This document shows positions 7,626 through 14,807 of a stretch of DNA of 64,000 bases, in pieces. Position numbers and translations under genes: made by a program. Every line of letters begins with the position of its first letter. The first letter of the stretch is position 1. The stretch covers positions 1-64,000 of the forward strand of contig NZ_JAFCKT010000011.1 in the NCBI RefSeq assembly GCF_018129985.1, read 5' to 3'. The DNA comes from Bradyrhizobium sp. SZCCT0148. GTDB lineage: Bacteria; Pseudomonadota; Alphaproteobacteria; Rhizobiales; Xanthobacteraceae. The notes below the pieces were generated by a model. That model made no database searches. It had not been told where the DNA came from and saw only the letters and a program-made list of their open reading frames with translations.

Positions 7626-8647
7626 CCGAGAAACCCAAGCGCACGAGGGCATCGTTCGAAGAGGCGAAGGCCGCTGCCGCTCCAAAGGGGCTGCCGCTGC
7701 CAGCTTACGACGACGTGATGCGTCGCACCGACGTTCTGCAGACGCAGGTATTCGAGGCAATAAAGGAAATCATCCCCGGTATTCTTCCCGAGGGTCTTAG
7801 CATGCTCGCTGGGCGCCCGAAGGTTGGAAAGAGCTGGTTCGGCCTTGAGATAGCGACGGCAGTTGCGGCGGGGAACTGGTGTCTCGGAAAACCCTGCGAG
7901 CAGGGCGACGTACTCGGGCTGTTCCTAGAGGACAGCGACAGGCGAATGCAAAATCGCATGACCAAGATGCTTGGCGCTCACAAGAGCATCTGGCCACGCT
8001 TTGATTACGCGACGACCTGGCCGAGGCTGAACGTCGGCGGGATTGACTGGATGAAGCGCTGGATCGACGGGGTTGCGAAGCCGCGTCTGATTATCGTCGA
8101 CATCCTGCAGAAAGTCCGCCCCCCAAAGGGCCGCTCGCAGGAGTCGCAGTACGAATCCGACTACGAGGCACTGATGAGTATGCAGGCTCTGGCCGCAGAG
8201 GCGAAAGTCGCGATTCTCGTGTTGCACCACCAGCGCAAGGCTACGGCTGACGACCTGATTGACACAGTGTCCGGCACTCTCGGTCTGACCGGAGGCGTGG
8301 ATCACCTCATGGTTTTGGGCAAGGACCCGGATGGTTCGCGGTACATTTGGGGGAATGGTCGCGAGTGTGAGGAATTCAAACTAGCCGTGCAGTTCGACGC
8401 GAACATGCGCCTTGAGAACCTCGGTCTGAAGATGAGAGATCAAATGAGTCCCGAACGCCTTCGCATACTGTCGGTCCTCGCCAAGGCCGGGCATTCGATG
8501 AGTATAGCGGCCGTCGCCAAAGCGGTTGACGATGACTACGCCAATATCAAGAACTTGCTGTCCAAGATGTGCAGGGATGGTTTGATCGAACGATCGGAGG
8601 TCGGGCTTTATCGCATTGCGTCGATGCAATCCGATCTACCCATCTGA
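7622..8647 (+). CDS. RepA-like AAA ATPase (AAA_25 type), probable replicative helicase or loader
   Basis: 341 residues from the ATG that overlaps the primase stop. Walker A is GRPKVGKS (64-71). Walker B is in LIIVDILQKV (about 158-167), and a HH-containing sensor-like stretch is in ILVLHHQRK. The C-terminal 60 residues (LRILSVLAKAGHSMSIAAVA...) look like a winged helix. This is the hexameric RecA-like RepA family found with primases on plasmids, P4-like elements and islands. Coupling to the primase suggests a self-contained replication module, with the iterons upstream as candidate target. It is convergent with the next gene, leaving 19 bp between the stops. Confidence 0.85.
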   Translation: MTEKPKRTRASFEEAKAAAAPKGLPLPAYDDVMRRTDVLQTQVFEAIKEIIPGILPEGLSMLAGRPKVGKSWFGLEIATAVAAGNWCLGKPCEQGDVLGLFLEDSDRRMQNRMTKMLGAHKSIWPRFDYATTWPRLNVGGIDWMKRWIDGVAKPRLIIVDILQKVRPPKGRSQESQYESDYEALMSMQALAAEAKVAILVLHHQRKATADDLIDTVSGTLGLTGGVDHLMVLGKDPDGSRYIWGNGRECEEFKLAVQFDANMRLENLGLKMRDQMSPERLRILSVLAKAGHSMSIAAVAKAVDDDYANIKNLLSKMCRDGLIERSEVGLYRIASMQSDLPI

Positions 8648-8666
8648 TGAGACGAGGAGAGCATGC

Positions 8667-9407
8667 TCAACCCTTCTCGTTCATCGGCGGATATTCGCCG
8701 AAGCAGTCATTGTACGATTCGAGCAGCCAGCTTTCGGCTCGCGGTGCTCCTATGACCTCGTCGCCCTTCTGATCAACCCAATGCTGGATATAGGCCCAAT
8801 CGACTGCCAGCGAGGACCACGGATATTTTTGGTGCCGCGCCGTGTAATAATCCCAAGCTTGAGTAACGTGATGCTCTCGCTTAGCGAGCTGCATGAGGCG
8901 GGTTCTCAGAATCGACCAACCGCGCTTGCTGCCCGCCCGTCCTATGTAAATCGTCCCTGTCGGATCTAACCCGCAGAATCGGCCTATTGAGATCCCAGGT
9001 ACAAACACCCGATACACTCCGTACCACTCGCTTGAGTATCTCGATGACGGCAGCAAGCCGTAATTGTCTCGGAGCTCCGAGAGAAGGCACGGCTTAACCC
9101 ACGAATACCTAACTGTCGCCTGAACCTTCCTGTGGTCATGGCGAACTTTTCCAAGATAAATTTTTGGCGTCCAAACCATCCGCCGCAGAACTCTTGGTAC
9201 GCCACTCTGCCAGTCCGGCCAGACATCGCTGTCGCTCATGGGGGCGATCAGCTTTCTCGCCTCTGCAAGCGCGTCATCGGCTGTGTGCACGTACTCTCTG
9301 CCGTACTCGATCTCTTCGTCTCCATCGTCCTCCGCTTCGACCACTGGACCATCCCCGAAATTCAGACCGCACCCTTGGCCATCTTGGCCCGCGATGCCTG
9401 CGCGCAC
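8667..9407 (-). CDS. GIY-YIG-like nuclease-domain protein
   Basis: 246 residues from a GTG at 9407; starts at residues 57 or 77 are also possible because the first 55 residues are acidic and low-complexity. The C-terminal half fits a GIY-YIG fold. GVYRVF (130-135) and GTIYIGRAG (151-159) form the two strands, LRTRLMQL (168-173) supplies the conserved Arg, and ESWLLESYNDCFGEYPPMN (225-243) supplies the catalytic-type Glu and final Asn. GIY-YIG enzymes cut DNA as homing, restriction or repair nucleases. The N-terminal part (60-125) is not recognised and may bind DNA. It could be a defence or mobility nuclease of the element. Confidence 0.65.
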   Translation of the reverse strand: MRAGIAGQDGQGCGLNFGDGPVVEAEDDGDEEIEYGREYVHTADDALAEARKLIAPMSDSDVWPDWQSGVPRVLRRMVWTPKIYLGKVRHDHRKVQATVRYSWVKPCLLSELRDNYGLLPSSRYSSEWYGVYRVFVPGISIGRFCGLDPTGTIYIGRAGSKRGWSILRTRLMQLAKREHHVTQAWDYYTARHQKYPWSSLAVDWAYIQHWVDQKGDEVIGAPRAESWLLESYNDCFGEYPPMNEKG

Positions 9408-9821
9408 TGATTGCTCAAAAGTAGCAGTTCCCGGGTGGTGGTGTCCGCTGGTTGCTGGTAGCGCGGGCGCCTATGCCTTTTTGCTGCATAGCAGCAGCCC
9501 ATATTAGCACCACCTCGTGCCCCCCGGGGCATTTGGGGTACGGCCCGCCCGCCAAAACGCTCCCACGCGACCTTTTGCGAGTCCTGGCGAGCCCCCAGAA
9601 CGGCACCAAACCCGGCCAAGGCCGGCCCGGCTTCGGTTAGGCGGGCACGTGGCGCTTGCTGGGGCCAAGGGCCGCCACCGGCACCGCCGGGCGCACGCGA
9701 CCCCCGGTGGCTCGCCCAGCGAGCCCAAAAACGCCCCGTTAACTCGGGCGCTTCGCGTTGATTGTCCCGGTTTCGCACAGGATATAGCTGGTTTGCCCGT
9801 CGTGACTGACGGGAGATAGCT
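9408..9821. other. 414-bp intergenic region, promoter for a small gene
   Basis: No coding frame is convincing; most of it is GC-rich and full of short G/C repeats. Near the right end TTGATT (9758-9763), a 17-base spacer and GATATA (9781-9786) make a plausible rightward promoter. CCCGTC (9796-9801) and GACGGG (9808-9813) form a hairpin whose right arm overlaps the GGGAG ribosome binding site (9811-9815) of the 48-residue frame at 9822, so translation could be controlled by this structure. Confidence 0.4.
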
Positions 9822-9968
9822 ATGGGTACGAAGCTGGGCAACGCCAAGCGGGCGCGCAGGTTGGCGAGGCTGTTCGAGAAGTTACAAAATGCGTGCGACC
9901 AGCAAGATGAGAAGGCCATTGCAGCGGCAAAGCGAGCCATCGACGCCTTGATCGCACGTCGTTCCTAG
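9822..9968 (+). CDS. 48-residue basic helical protein, function unknown
   Basis: This short frame has GGGAG six bases before its ATG and a plausible promoter 36-64 bp upstream. The product starts MGTKLGNAKRARRLARLF and continues with a helical, Ala/Lys-rich segment ending in IARRS. It is strongly basic at the N-terminus and may bind nucleic acid. Its TAG stop lies on a CTAG palindrome shared with the stop of the opposing TIGR02391 gene. It could be a small regulator or antitoxin-like protein; no family recognised. Confidence 0.5.
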   Translation: MGTKLGNAKRARRLARLFEKLQNACDQQDEKAIAAAKRAIDALIARRS

Positions 9969-10441
9969 GGGCTGATACGGCTCTCCAGTGTTCGGAGCAG
10001 GACAGACGCGAAGGAGAGATGGTCCAGACAGAGTTCGATCGGGTCCGCTCGAATTTCGTGGCCGCGCGGGTTTCGTATTGCTGACATTGATCCTGCGAAT
10101 ACAAAACGAAAGCCCATTTGCTCATCTTTGTCGCTCATCGTCTGCAGAGCATTCAATTGAATCTTGGGGCTGGCTTCGTTGAACGCTGACATCATGAGCT
10201 TATATCCAGTTTCGCTGATTCCGGAGACGCTCTGGACTAAGTTGTCGAGAAGCTTGAACGCCTCGAAAGTGGCCTGAGAATAGTGGCCGTTGTCGAACAG
10301 TCCGAGCGAGACATTTGCTATTTCAGGATGGATGTTGCGCTCGTCGAAAGGATGTACGTCCCGCGACTCCAAACGAGCTCGCTCGCCGAAGTTCTTTGCA
10401 TTGCGCGCAAAGCGCTCAAAGAGAGCGAGAGCGTCACTCAT
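9965..10441 (-). CDS. TIGR02391 (Ymh) family protein
   Basis: 158 residues, the full length of the domain. The family pattern is clear: HPEIANVSLGLFDNGHYSQA (about 38-57), AFKLLDNLVQ, LMMSAFN, then DEQMGFRFVFAGSM and the hallmark AIRNPRGHE (about 121-129), closing with CLDHLSFASVLLRTLE. The RNPRGHE block resembles the conserved core of HEPN-like and abortive-infection-linked domains, so an RNase-type toxin role is possible but not proven. The ATG overlaps the end of the DUF5343 gene by eight bases, so the two are translationally coupled. Confidence 0.8.
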   Translation of the reverse strand: MSDALALFERFARNAKNFGERARLESRDVHPFDERNIHPEIANVSLGLFDNGHYSQATFEAFKLLDNLVQSVSGISETGYKLMMSAFNEASPKIQLNALQTMSDKDEQMGFRFVFAGSMSAIRNPRGHEIRADPIELCLDHLSFASVLLRTLESRISP

Positions 10442-11114
10442 TCAGCAAGTTGGCCTTAATGCTCTTGAAGATGTTGTCGTAGGTTTCAGCGCTCGCCTCC
10501 GCAGGTAGGTTAATTTCGACGCGGACTGTCAGGGCCATGTCCTTCTTGGCCGGCTTGAAGTGCACTGCTGGGTCGGTCGCGAGCGCGGCAACCTTCGTAG
10601 ATGCTTTTACCTTCTCGGTCTTCGTATTTTTCTGCTTCGTCGATTTCGCTGCGGACTTGTTTGTCCCTGCCGCTTTTTCGCCCGCGCCGTTTTCGTATCC
10701 AGCTATTCCGCGTAACGCCTGAAAGACTGCAGCTTGACGGGTGCCAATCACCTCGCTCGTCTTGTCGGCGCTCCGGAAATAGCCGATCAATTCGCTCTTC
10801 GACATGGTCCACGCTTCATCTGCGCGAAGGTCGAACAGATCTTTGTAGGCGGCCTTGATTAATTCCCCGAATGATCTCTTAAAAGCCTCATCGTCATGGA
10901 TCGCGAAAGTCTCTTGACCCTTATCGGTCCTCTTGCCCTCCTCGTTGATGATGCCAAGGAATTGGAGAGCGTTGATGACATAGCTCTCATTGTTCGAGGC
11001 TAAGCCAAGCTTCTTGACAGTGTCTGATGTAACCGTCGCCGGAAAGTTCTTCCGGAGGTACGCGACCATCGACGTAATATTGCCCGGCCCGGATATGTAT
11101 GGATGCGACGCCAT
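10434..11114 (-). CDS. DUF5343-domain protein
   Basis: 226 residues from the ATG at 11114, which has GAGGG five bases upstream; the GTG at 11132 has none. The DUF5343 region covers about residues 1-135: MASHPYISGPGNIT, then LRKNFPATVTSDTVKKLGLA, NNESYVINALQFLGII (a winged-helix-like part), and TDKGQETFAIHDDEAFKRSF. A Lys/Thr/Ala-rich linker (about 145-180, KSTKQKNTKTEK) joins it to a short C-terminal beta-rich part (about 185-226). DUF5343 proteins are poorly characterised and often sit on islands. Here the gene is the upstream partner of the TIGR02391 protein in a clear two-gene operon. Confidence 0.8.
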   Translation of the reverse strand: MASHPYISGPGNITSMVAYLRKNFPATVTSDTVKKLGLASNNESYVINALQFLGIINEEGKRTDKGQETFAIHDDEAFKRSFGELIKAAYKDLFDLRADEAWTMSKSELIGYFRSADKTSEVIGTRQAAVFQALRGIAGYENGAGEKAAGTNKSAAKSTKQKNTKTEKVKASTKVAALATDPAVHFKPAKKDMALTVRVEINLPAEASAETYDNIFKSIKANLLNE

Positions 11115-11237
11115 TGATTCCCTCAAGGTCACAAAACCCCAAGATATATCATTCGGTCGCGATCACAACTGCCGGTAATCATACAACCATGTTGTCCGCA
11201 AGAGAATTGGACCTATTGCGGAGAGGCATCGAGCATC

Positions 11238-11621
11238 TCAGGCAGCGGGGTCGTCTTCTGAGGAAAACTTGTAAGTGCGTTTGCCCGCCCTGTAGTCGCG
11301 TTTAGCAATCGGCCAGATTTTCTTCTTATACGGACTGACGTTGGGAGCTTCGGTCTTGGCCGTTGGGCCGCAGCGGGAGTTGCGGGCACGCATCACTAGC
11401 GCGCGATCCGTTGGTGGGCTGTCGAAAAACGACCGCCATCGCGGCACTATAGCGCTGACGGCCTCCGTGATTTCTGCTTCGACCTTACCGTCGTCCCACG
11501 CTGCCGTCGCAAGGCAACTGACATAGGCTCGGTTCGGTTGACGCCAAGACTGCACCACACGCGGATTCGCGTAGCGGTTCTTCGAGCCAACCTTCCGGCG
11601 GCCAGGAGTTTTCTTCGGCAT
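11238..11621 (-). CDS. Small basic protein, function unknown
   Basis: 127 residues, Arg/Lys-rich at both ends (MPKKTPGRRKVGSKNR at the start, KKKIWPIAKRDYRAGKRTYK near the end), with Trp residues in SWRQPNRAYVSCLATAAWDD. GGAGCAC lies about nine bases upstream. It is probably nucleic-acid binding. It ends 123 bp before the start of the DUF5343 gene, in the same direction, and may be read with it. No family recognised. Confidence 0.45.
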   Translation of the reverse strand: MPKKTPGRRKVGSKNRYANPRVVQSWRQPNRAYVSCLATAAWDDGKVEAEITEAVSAIVPRWRSFFDSPPTDRALVMRARNSRCGPTAKTEAPNVSPYKKKIWPIAKRDYRAGKRTYKFSSEDDPAA

Positions 11622-11700
11622 TCGGACAGTGCTCCTCTGTTGCGTAGACTACAGAGCCTAAGGCACCACAGGAGATTGTCGACGCGAGCGTTATAGTCAT

Positions 11701-11720
11701 TTGCTGCGACCCGCTAAGGC
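11701..11720 (+). repeat. Imperfect direct repeat shared with the integrase upstream region
   Basis: TTGCTGCGACCCGCTAAGGC here matches 17 of 20 bases of the word at 14395-14414 (TTGCTGCGGCCCGCTACGGG). The pair brackets the second-integrase relic, two membrane-protein genes and the intact integrase. They may be arm sites or old attachment sites of an integrase of this family. Confidence 0.4.
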
Positions 11721-11743
11721 TCGCTATGCGCCGCTGTAATTCT

Positions 11744-11818
11744 TCACGCAGACGTGAACAGATTCGCGACGTTGCTCATCATCTTTGTTGCTAGGCAGTC
11801 CGCGAGCGACATTGGCAC
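11744..11818 (-). pseudogene. 3' relic of a second tyrosine integrase
   Basis: The last codons before the TGA at 11744 read SNVANLFTSA, against SNVVNLFESA at the C-terminus of the intact integrase (12973-14235). Going upstream, LADCLATKMM aligns with the intact LRGILAAEPT. At the DNA level the block GAACAGATTCGCGACGTTGC differs from the intact gene at two positions. Nothing of the catalytic domain remains. It indicates an earlier integration by, or recombination with, a related element. Confidence 0.65.
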
Positions 11819-11838
11819 CCTACGACGCGAAGCAGGCG

Positions 11839-12363
11839 CTATGCCGGCGAGTATGCGTCCACCGAGCACGCGGAACGCGATACCGCGCTGTGGATGAAGC
11901 CCATGTTGAAGCCGATCACGGCCTGATAGGAATTGTGCGGCACCTTCTCGTAGACGGTTCGCGTGTTGCTGTCGATGTTCGTTCCGCTGTTACTCGAATG
12001 CTTGCACGTCACCACGATGTCCTTGACATCAACGGTGCTGTTGTTTCGAATGACGAAGGACGCCTTCATTACGGTGCCGAAGCCGTCTTTCTCCCACGTC
12101 AGGCTGTCAACCTTGAGCCTGCCCAATACGTCTTTGTAGCTTGGTGGCCCATCTGTCTTCACCACTGGCTGGACCGCGGCTGCCTGGACCGAAGTCTTCG
12201 GACCTTGAAAAAGCGCAAAGGTGAAGATGAACGCGAAACCGACGACTCCGTAGAAAGCGATTTGTTTTCCACGATCTCGCAGCTGCTGGAACACGCACAT
12301 CACCAGTCCGACAGCGATCCCGCCAACACTCGTGATCGTCAAAAGTCCCATCAGGACATCCAT
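11839..12363 (-). CDS. Two-helix membrane protein with exported beta-rich domain
   Basis: 174 residues. Hydrophobic segments lie at about 4-25 and 36-53, then a linker and a domain (about 75-170) with beta-strand-like segments (VDSLTWEKDGFG, MKASFVIRNNSTVDVKDIVVTC). This pattern resembles FxLYD-like periplasmic domains that describe how non-covalent additions to a strand are conserved. Two Cys (about 120 and 168) could form a disulfide. It is 15 bp downstream of 12379-12837, so both belong to one operon. The role in the element is unknown; envelope-associated exclusion is one option. Confidence 0.6.
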   Translation of the reverse strand: MDVLMGLLTITSVGGIAVGLVMCVFQQLRDRGKQIAFYGVVGFAFIFTFALFQGPKTSVQAAAVQPVVKTDGPPSYKDVLGRLKVDSLTWEKDGFGTVMKASFVIRNNSTVDVKDIVVTCKHSSNSGTNIDSNTRTVYEKVPHNSYQAVIGFNMGFIHSAVSRSACSVDAYSPA

Positions 12364-12378
12364 GGTGCTTCTCCTTGC

Positions 12379-12837
12379 TTAGCGTCGCTTGCCAAACGTG
12401 GATCCGGCGCCGCTCTGTGAGCGCGCATATTGCGGCTGTCTTGTAATTACCTCCTCGGCCTGCTGTCTCTTCAACTGAGCGATCAACTCATCTGCCTTGC
12501 TGAAGTCGCCGCCTGATGTTGACATCGCTCCGAGTGGAGACGTCCTCTCTATCGATTTCTCTACGATCACCTTCGTTCCTCGTGTGAAGAGGACCATTAC
12601 GCCTAGTATGACGTCGCCGAACACCCACAACGTCAGGAGAGAGGCAACTCCAATTGCGGAGCCGATTGCGCGACCTGCACGCTCGGCGTTCGAGTGAACC
12701 TCGATGGTCGAAGCAGCGTGGAAGCCACCAATGATCCAGACCAACATGACGACGTTGAATGCAATGAAGGCCCACTTGATAAAAGTTCCAAACGTGCCGC
12801 GCTGATATTTCTCTGTTTTGATTACTTCAACCATCAC
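12379..12837 (-). CDS. Two-helix membrane protein, function unknown
   Basis: 152 residues with hydrophobic segments at about 19-40 (FIKWAFIAFNVVMLVWIIGG) and 58-84 (IGSAIGVASLLTLWVFGDVI), then a soluble tail rich in Gln, Arg and Ser (about 95-152). The start MMVEVIKTEKYQRGTFG places a short charged segment before the first helix. It heads a two-gene membrane operon between the integrase and the integrase relic. I recall similar island proteins but no function. Confidence 0.6.
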   Translation of the reverse strand: MMVEVIKTEKYQRGTFGTFIKWAFIAFNVVMLVWIIGGFHAASTIEVHSNAERAGRAIGSAIGVASLLTLWVFGDVILGVMVLFTRGTKVIVEKSIERTSPLGAMSTSGGDFSKADELIAQLKRQQAEEVITRQPQYARSQSGAGSTFGKRR

Positions 12838-12972
12838 TGGCTCCCGCCGATCTTCATCTCATCAGGGTAGAATGCGCGTGTTTCTGTACGGTGAAGCAAC
12901 GTGACTAACTAACGGTATCTATTTGCCTAGAATTTTCGCGACGCTATGCGGGCCGACTGGGAAACTGCAAGT

Positions 12973-14235
12973 TCAGGCGGATTCGAACAAATTCACGACG
13001 TTGCTGGTCGGCTCTGCTGCAAGGATGCCCCGCAGCCGCGCGTTCCACAGGCCGAAGCCCTGCCGCTTCTCCTCGGCGTAGTCGTACAGGTCGTAGACGG
13101 CGTGCATGCCGCTGTTGTGTGCGATCATGACCTCGCGCACTCGGTCCGATATCTGCGGTATCGCACTCAGGTTTGTGCGCATCGTGCGACGCAGGTCGTG
13201 GAAGACCCAGTGCGGCAGCGGACCGGTGATCCGGTCGATGCGCTCCTTCGCCTTGCTCCAGCCGTTGGCGGGGCGCTCGCCGAACGTGGTGCTGAAGAGA
13301 TGCGGGCCGCTGAAGCGCGGCAGGTCTGCGAGCAGCGCCAGCATGTCCTCTGTCAGCGGCACGAGATGGTCGTGGTCCATCTTCATGCGCTCTTTCGGGA
13401 TGATCCAGAGCTTCTTGCGCAGGTCGAACTCGGGCCACACTGCCTCAGCAACCTCCGCACTGCGCTGGCCAGAGAGAATCATTAGCTTGATGCAGGGCCC
13501 GTACGGATATGCGAGCTGATCGGCCGCATTCCACACCTCGCGAAGCTCGTCGTCCTTAAGGACCCGAGATCGGCGGCGCTTCTTGCCGTAGATGGCGCGA
13601 CCCTGCACGAGCTGCGCGGGAGAGACCTCCAGTCCATACTTGCCACTGGCGACGGCCCACGAGAACAACTGCTTGACGTGCCCCAGCAGGTTGCGAGCCT
13701 GAGCGGGAGCCGGTCCCTGCTTCTTCGCGTTGGGCGCGGGGGCTCGGCCCTCGGCCTTGTCCTCGATGACCTGCGCGATCTCCTGTCGCGTTATGCTGGT
13801 GACGGGACGTCCGCGCCATCGCGGAATGAACTCGCGCCGAACGTCGCGCTCGACCTCTTCGACCTTGCGCTGATGCTTGATCTTGAGGAACCACGCCTCG
13901 GCCACGGCTTCAAACGTCGTCTCTCGGCGAAGTCTCGCCTCGGCCTCTGCCGTGCGCTGCTTCTCGCAGGGATCGATGCCCAGCTCGACCAGTTCAAGCC
14001 ACTCGCGGGCCCTCTTGCGAGCTGCAGCGAGGGAGAGGCGATCCGCGTTCCCGATCTCGCGCCGCGTCGGCACCTTGCCACCCGGCCACCTGAGATACAG
14101 GAAGTAGGTCTTGTGGCAGCGGTCGGTGACGCGCACGCCGAAGCAGGGCGTCATCGTGTCGTAGCACTCTATGCGCTTGCCGGTAGGCGCTGCCTTGATG
14201 TTGCGGACAAACCTGTCTGTTAGCTTTCGTCTCAT
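12973..14235 (-). CDS. Tyrosine site-specific integrase (DUF4102/P4-type)
   Basis: 420 residues. The N-terminus (MRRKLTDRFVRNIKA, then a DUF4102-like arm-binding domain to about 95) is followed by a core-binding SAM-like domain (about 108-205) and the catalytic domain. Catalytic residues fit the R-H-R-Y set: Arg258 in SGQRSAEV, His346 and Arg349 in HDLRRT, His373 in IAHNSG and Tyr381 in HAVYDLYDY. The gene reads inward from the right boundary with its start about 190 bp from the candidate attR, a normal position for P4-type integrases. It should catalyse integration and, with the AlpA-like protein, excision. Confidence 0.93.
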   Translation of the reverse strand: MRRKLTDRFVRNIKAAPTGKRIECYDTMTPCFGVRVTDRCHKTYFLYLRWPGGKVPTRREIGNADRLSLAAARKRAREWLELVELGIDPCEKQRTAEAEARLRRETTFEAVAEAWFLKIKHQRKVEEVERDVRREFIPRWRGRPVTSITRQEIAQVIEDKAEGRAPAPNAKKQGPAPAQARNLLGHVKQLFSWAVASGKYGLEVSPAQLVQGRAIYGKKRRRSRVLKDDELREVWNAADQLAYPYGPCIKLMILSGQRSAEVAEAVWPEFDLRKKLWIIPKERMKMDHDHLVPLTEDMLALLADLPRFSGPHLFSTTFGERPANGWSKAKERIDRITGPLPHWVFHDLRRTMRTNLSAIPQISDRVREVMIAHNSGMHAVYDLYDYAEEKRQGFGLWNARLRGILAAEPTSNVVNLFESA

Positions 14236-14425
14236 GTCTTGCTCCTAACCGGAGCAAACACGATTGGCGGGACGGGGCCAAACCGGGGGCCATAGACCCC
14301 CGCTATTGGTCGCTAAGCGTCGCTACTCCGTGTTATCACTTGCAAGCACGGCATTAGACTAAAGGACAATCCCGTTGTTGACAGTTTTGTCTACTTGCTG
14401 CGGCCCGCTACGGGCAAGCAACTGT

Positions 14426-14436
14426 GTCAAGCCCGG
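14426..14436 (+). other. Candidate right attachment site (attR core)
   Basis: GTCAAGCCCGG here repeats 3379-3389. The bases that follow (CCATGACG, 14437-14444) are the expected end of the palindromic repeat whose first part is left at 3314-3389. Between this point and the integrase start lie an imperfect inverted repeat (TTGCT...AGCAA, 14395-14422) and no gene. Confidence 0.45.
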
Positions 14437-14488
14437 CCATGACGTTGTGGATATACCTGGGCCAAACCGGCGATGAAGGGCCCCCTAA

Positions 14489-14791
14489 CTATTTCGCCTT
14501 GTCGATCCTGGTCACCGTGTACCCCGAGGCCGCCTCCTCGGCCTCGAAGGTCACCTTGTCGCCGACTTTCACCTGCTTGAGCATCGCGGGGTCCTTGACG
14601 CGGTAGACCATGGTCATGGGGTCTTCCATGCCGAGGCTCTTGGCCGGCCCGTGCTTGAGCGTGATCTTGCCGGCGCTCTCGTCGATCTTTTTGACCTCGC
14701 CGCTGATCGAGGCCGCCCCGGCCGCGAGGGCCGCAGTGGCAAGGCCGACAGTCAGCGTCAGCGCTGCGGCAGTGCGAATGATACGGTTCAT
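14489..14791 (-). CDS. Periplasmic CusF-like copper-binding protein
   Basis: 100 residues with a signal peptide (about 1-23, cut after ALAAG or nearby). The mature part has the CusF-type OB fold pattern SGEVKKIDESAGKITLKHG, then GMEDPMTMVYRV, and ends in VTFEAEEAASGYTVTRI. His47 in KHGP and the PMTM methionines match the Cu(I)/Ag(I) ligands of CusF. The Trp of E. coli CusF is not obvious. It would carry copper in the periplasm to an efflux or oxidase partner. AGGAG lies seven bases before the ATG. It is the last gene of the copper cluster. Confidence 0.8.
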   Translation of the reverse strand: MNRIIRTAAALTLTVGLATAALAAGAASISGEVKKIDESAGKITLKHGPAKSLGMEDPMTMVYRVKDPAMLKQVKVGDKVTFEAEEAASGYTVTRIDKAK

Positions 14792-14807
14792 GGAAATCTC
14801 CTTGTCG

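Larger units (their letters stand above)
3390..14425. mobile_element. Integrative element with integrase, AlpA-like protein, primase and Rep ATPase
   Basis: This segment separates flhA from the copper cluster and has a different gene set: short phage-like genes, looser spacing and somewhat lower GC than the flanks. It contains a DUF4102-type tyrosine integrase next to the right boundary, an AlpA-type HTH protein, a primase-polymerase, a RepA-like ATPase, iteron-like repeats, a GIY-YIG-like protein and the DUF5343/TIGR02391 pair. No conjugation, capsid or large terminase gene is present. It is therefore more like a phage satellite or an integrative mobilizable element than a prophage or a self-transmissible ICE. 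Exact ends are inferred from the split repeat. Confidence 0.8.

Noticed and set aside
9362..9940. 192-codon minus-strand frame across the gap at 9.4-9.9 kb
   Set aside because: Overlaps the GIY-YIG gene start and the small 9822 gene; product is low-complexity Arg/Ala/Gly.
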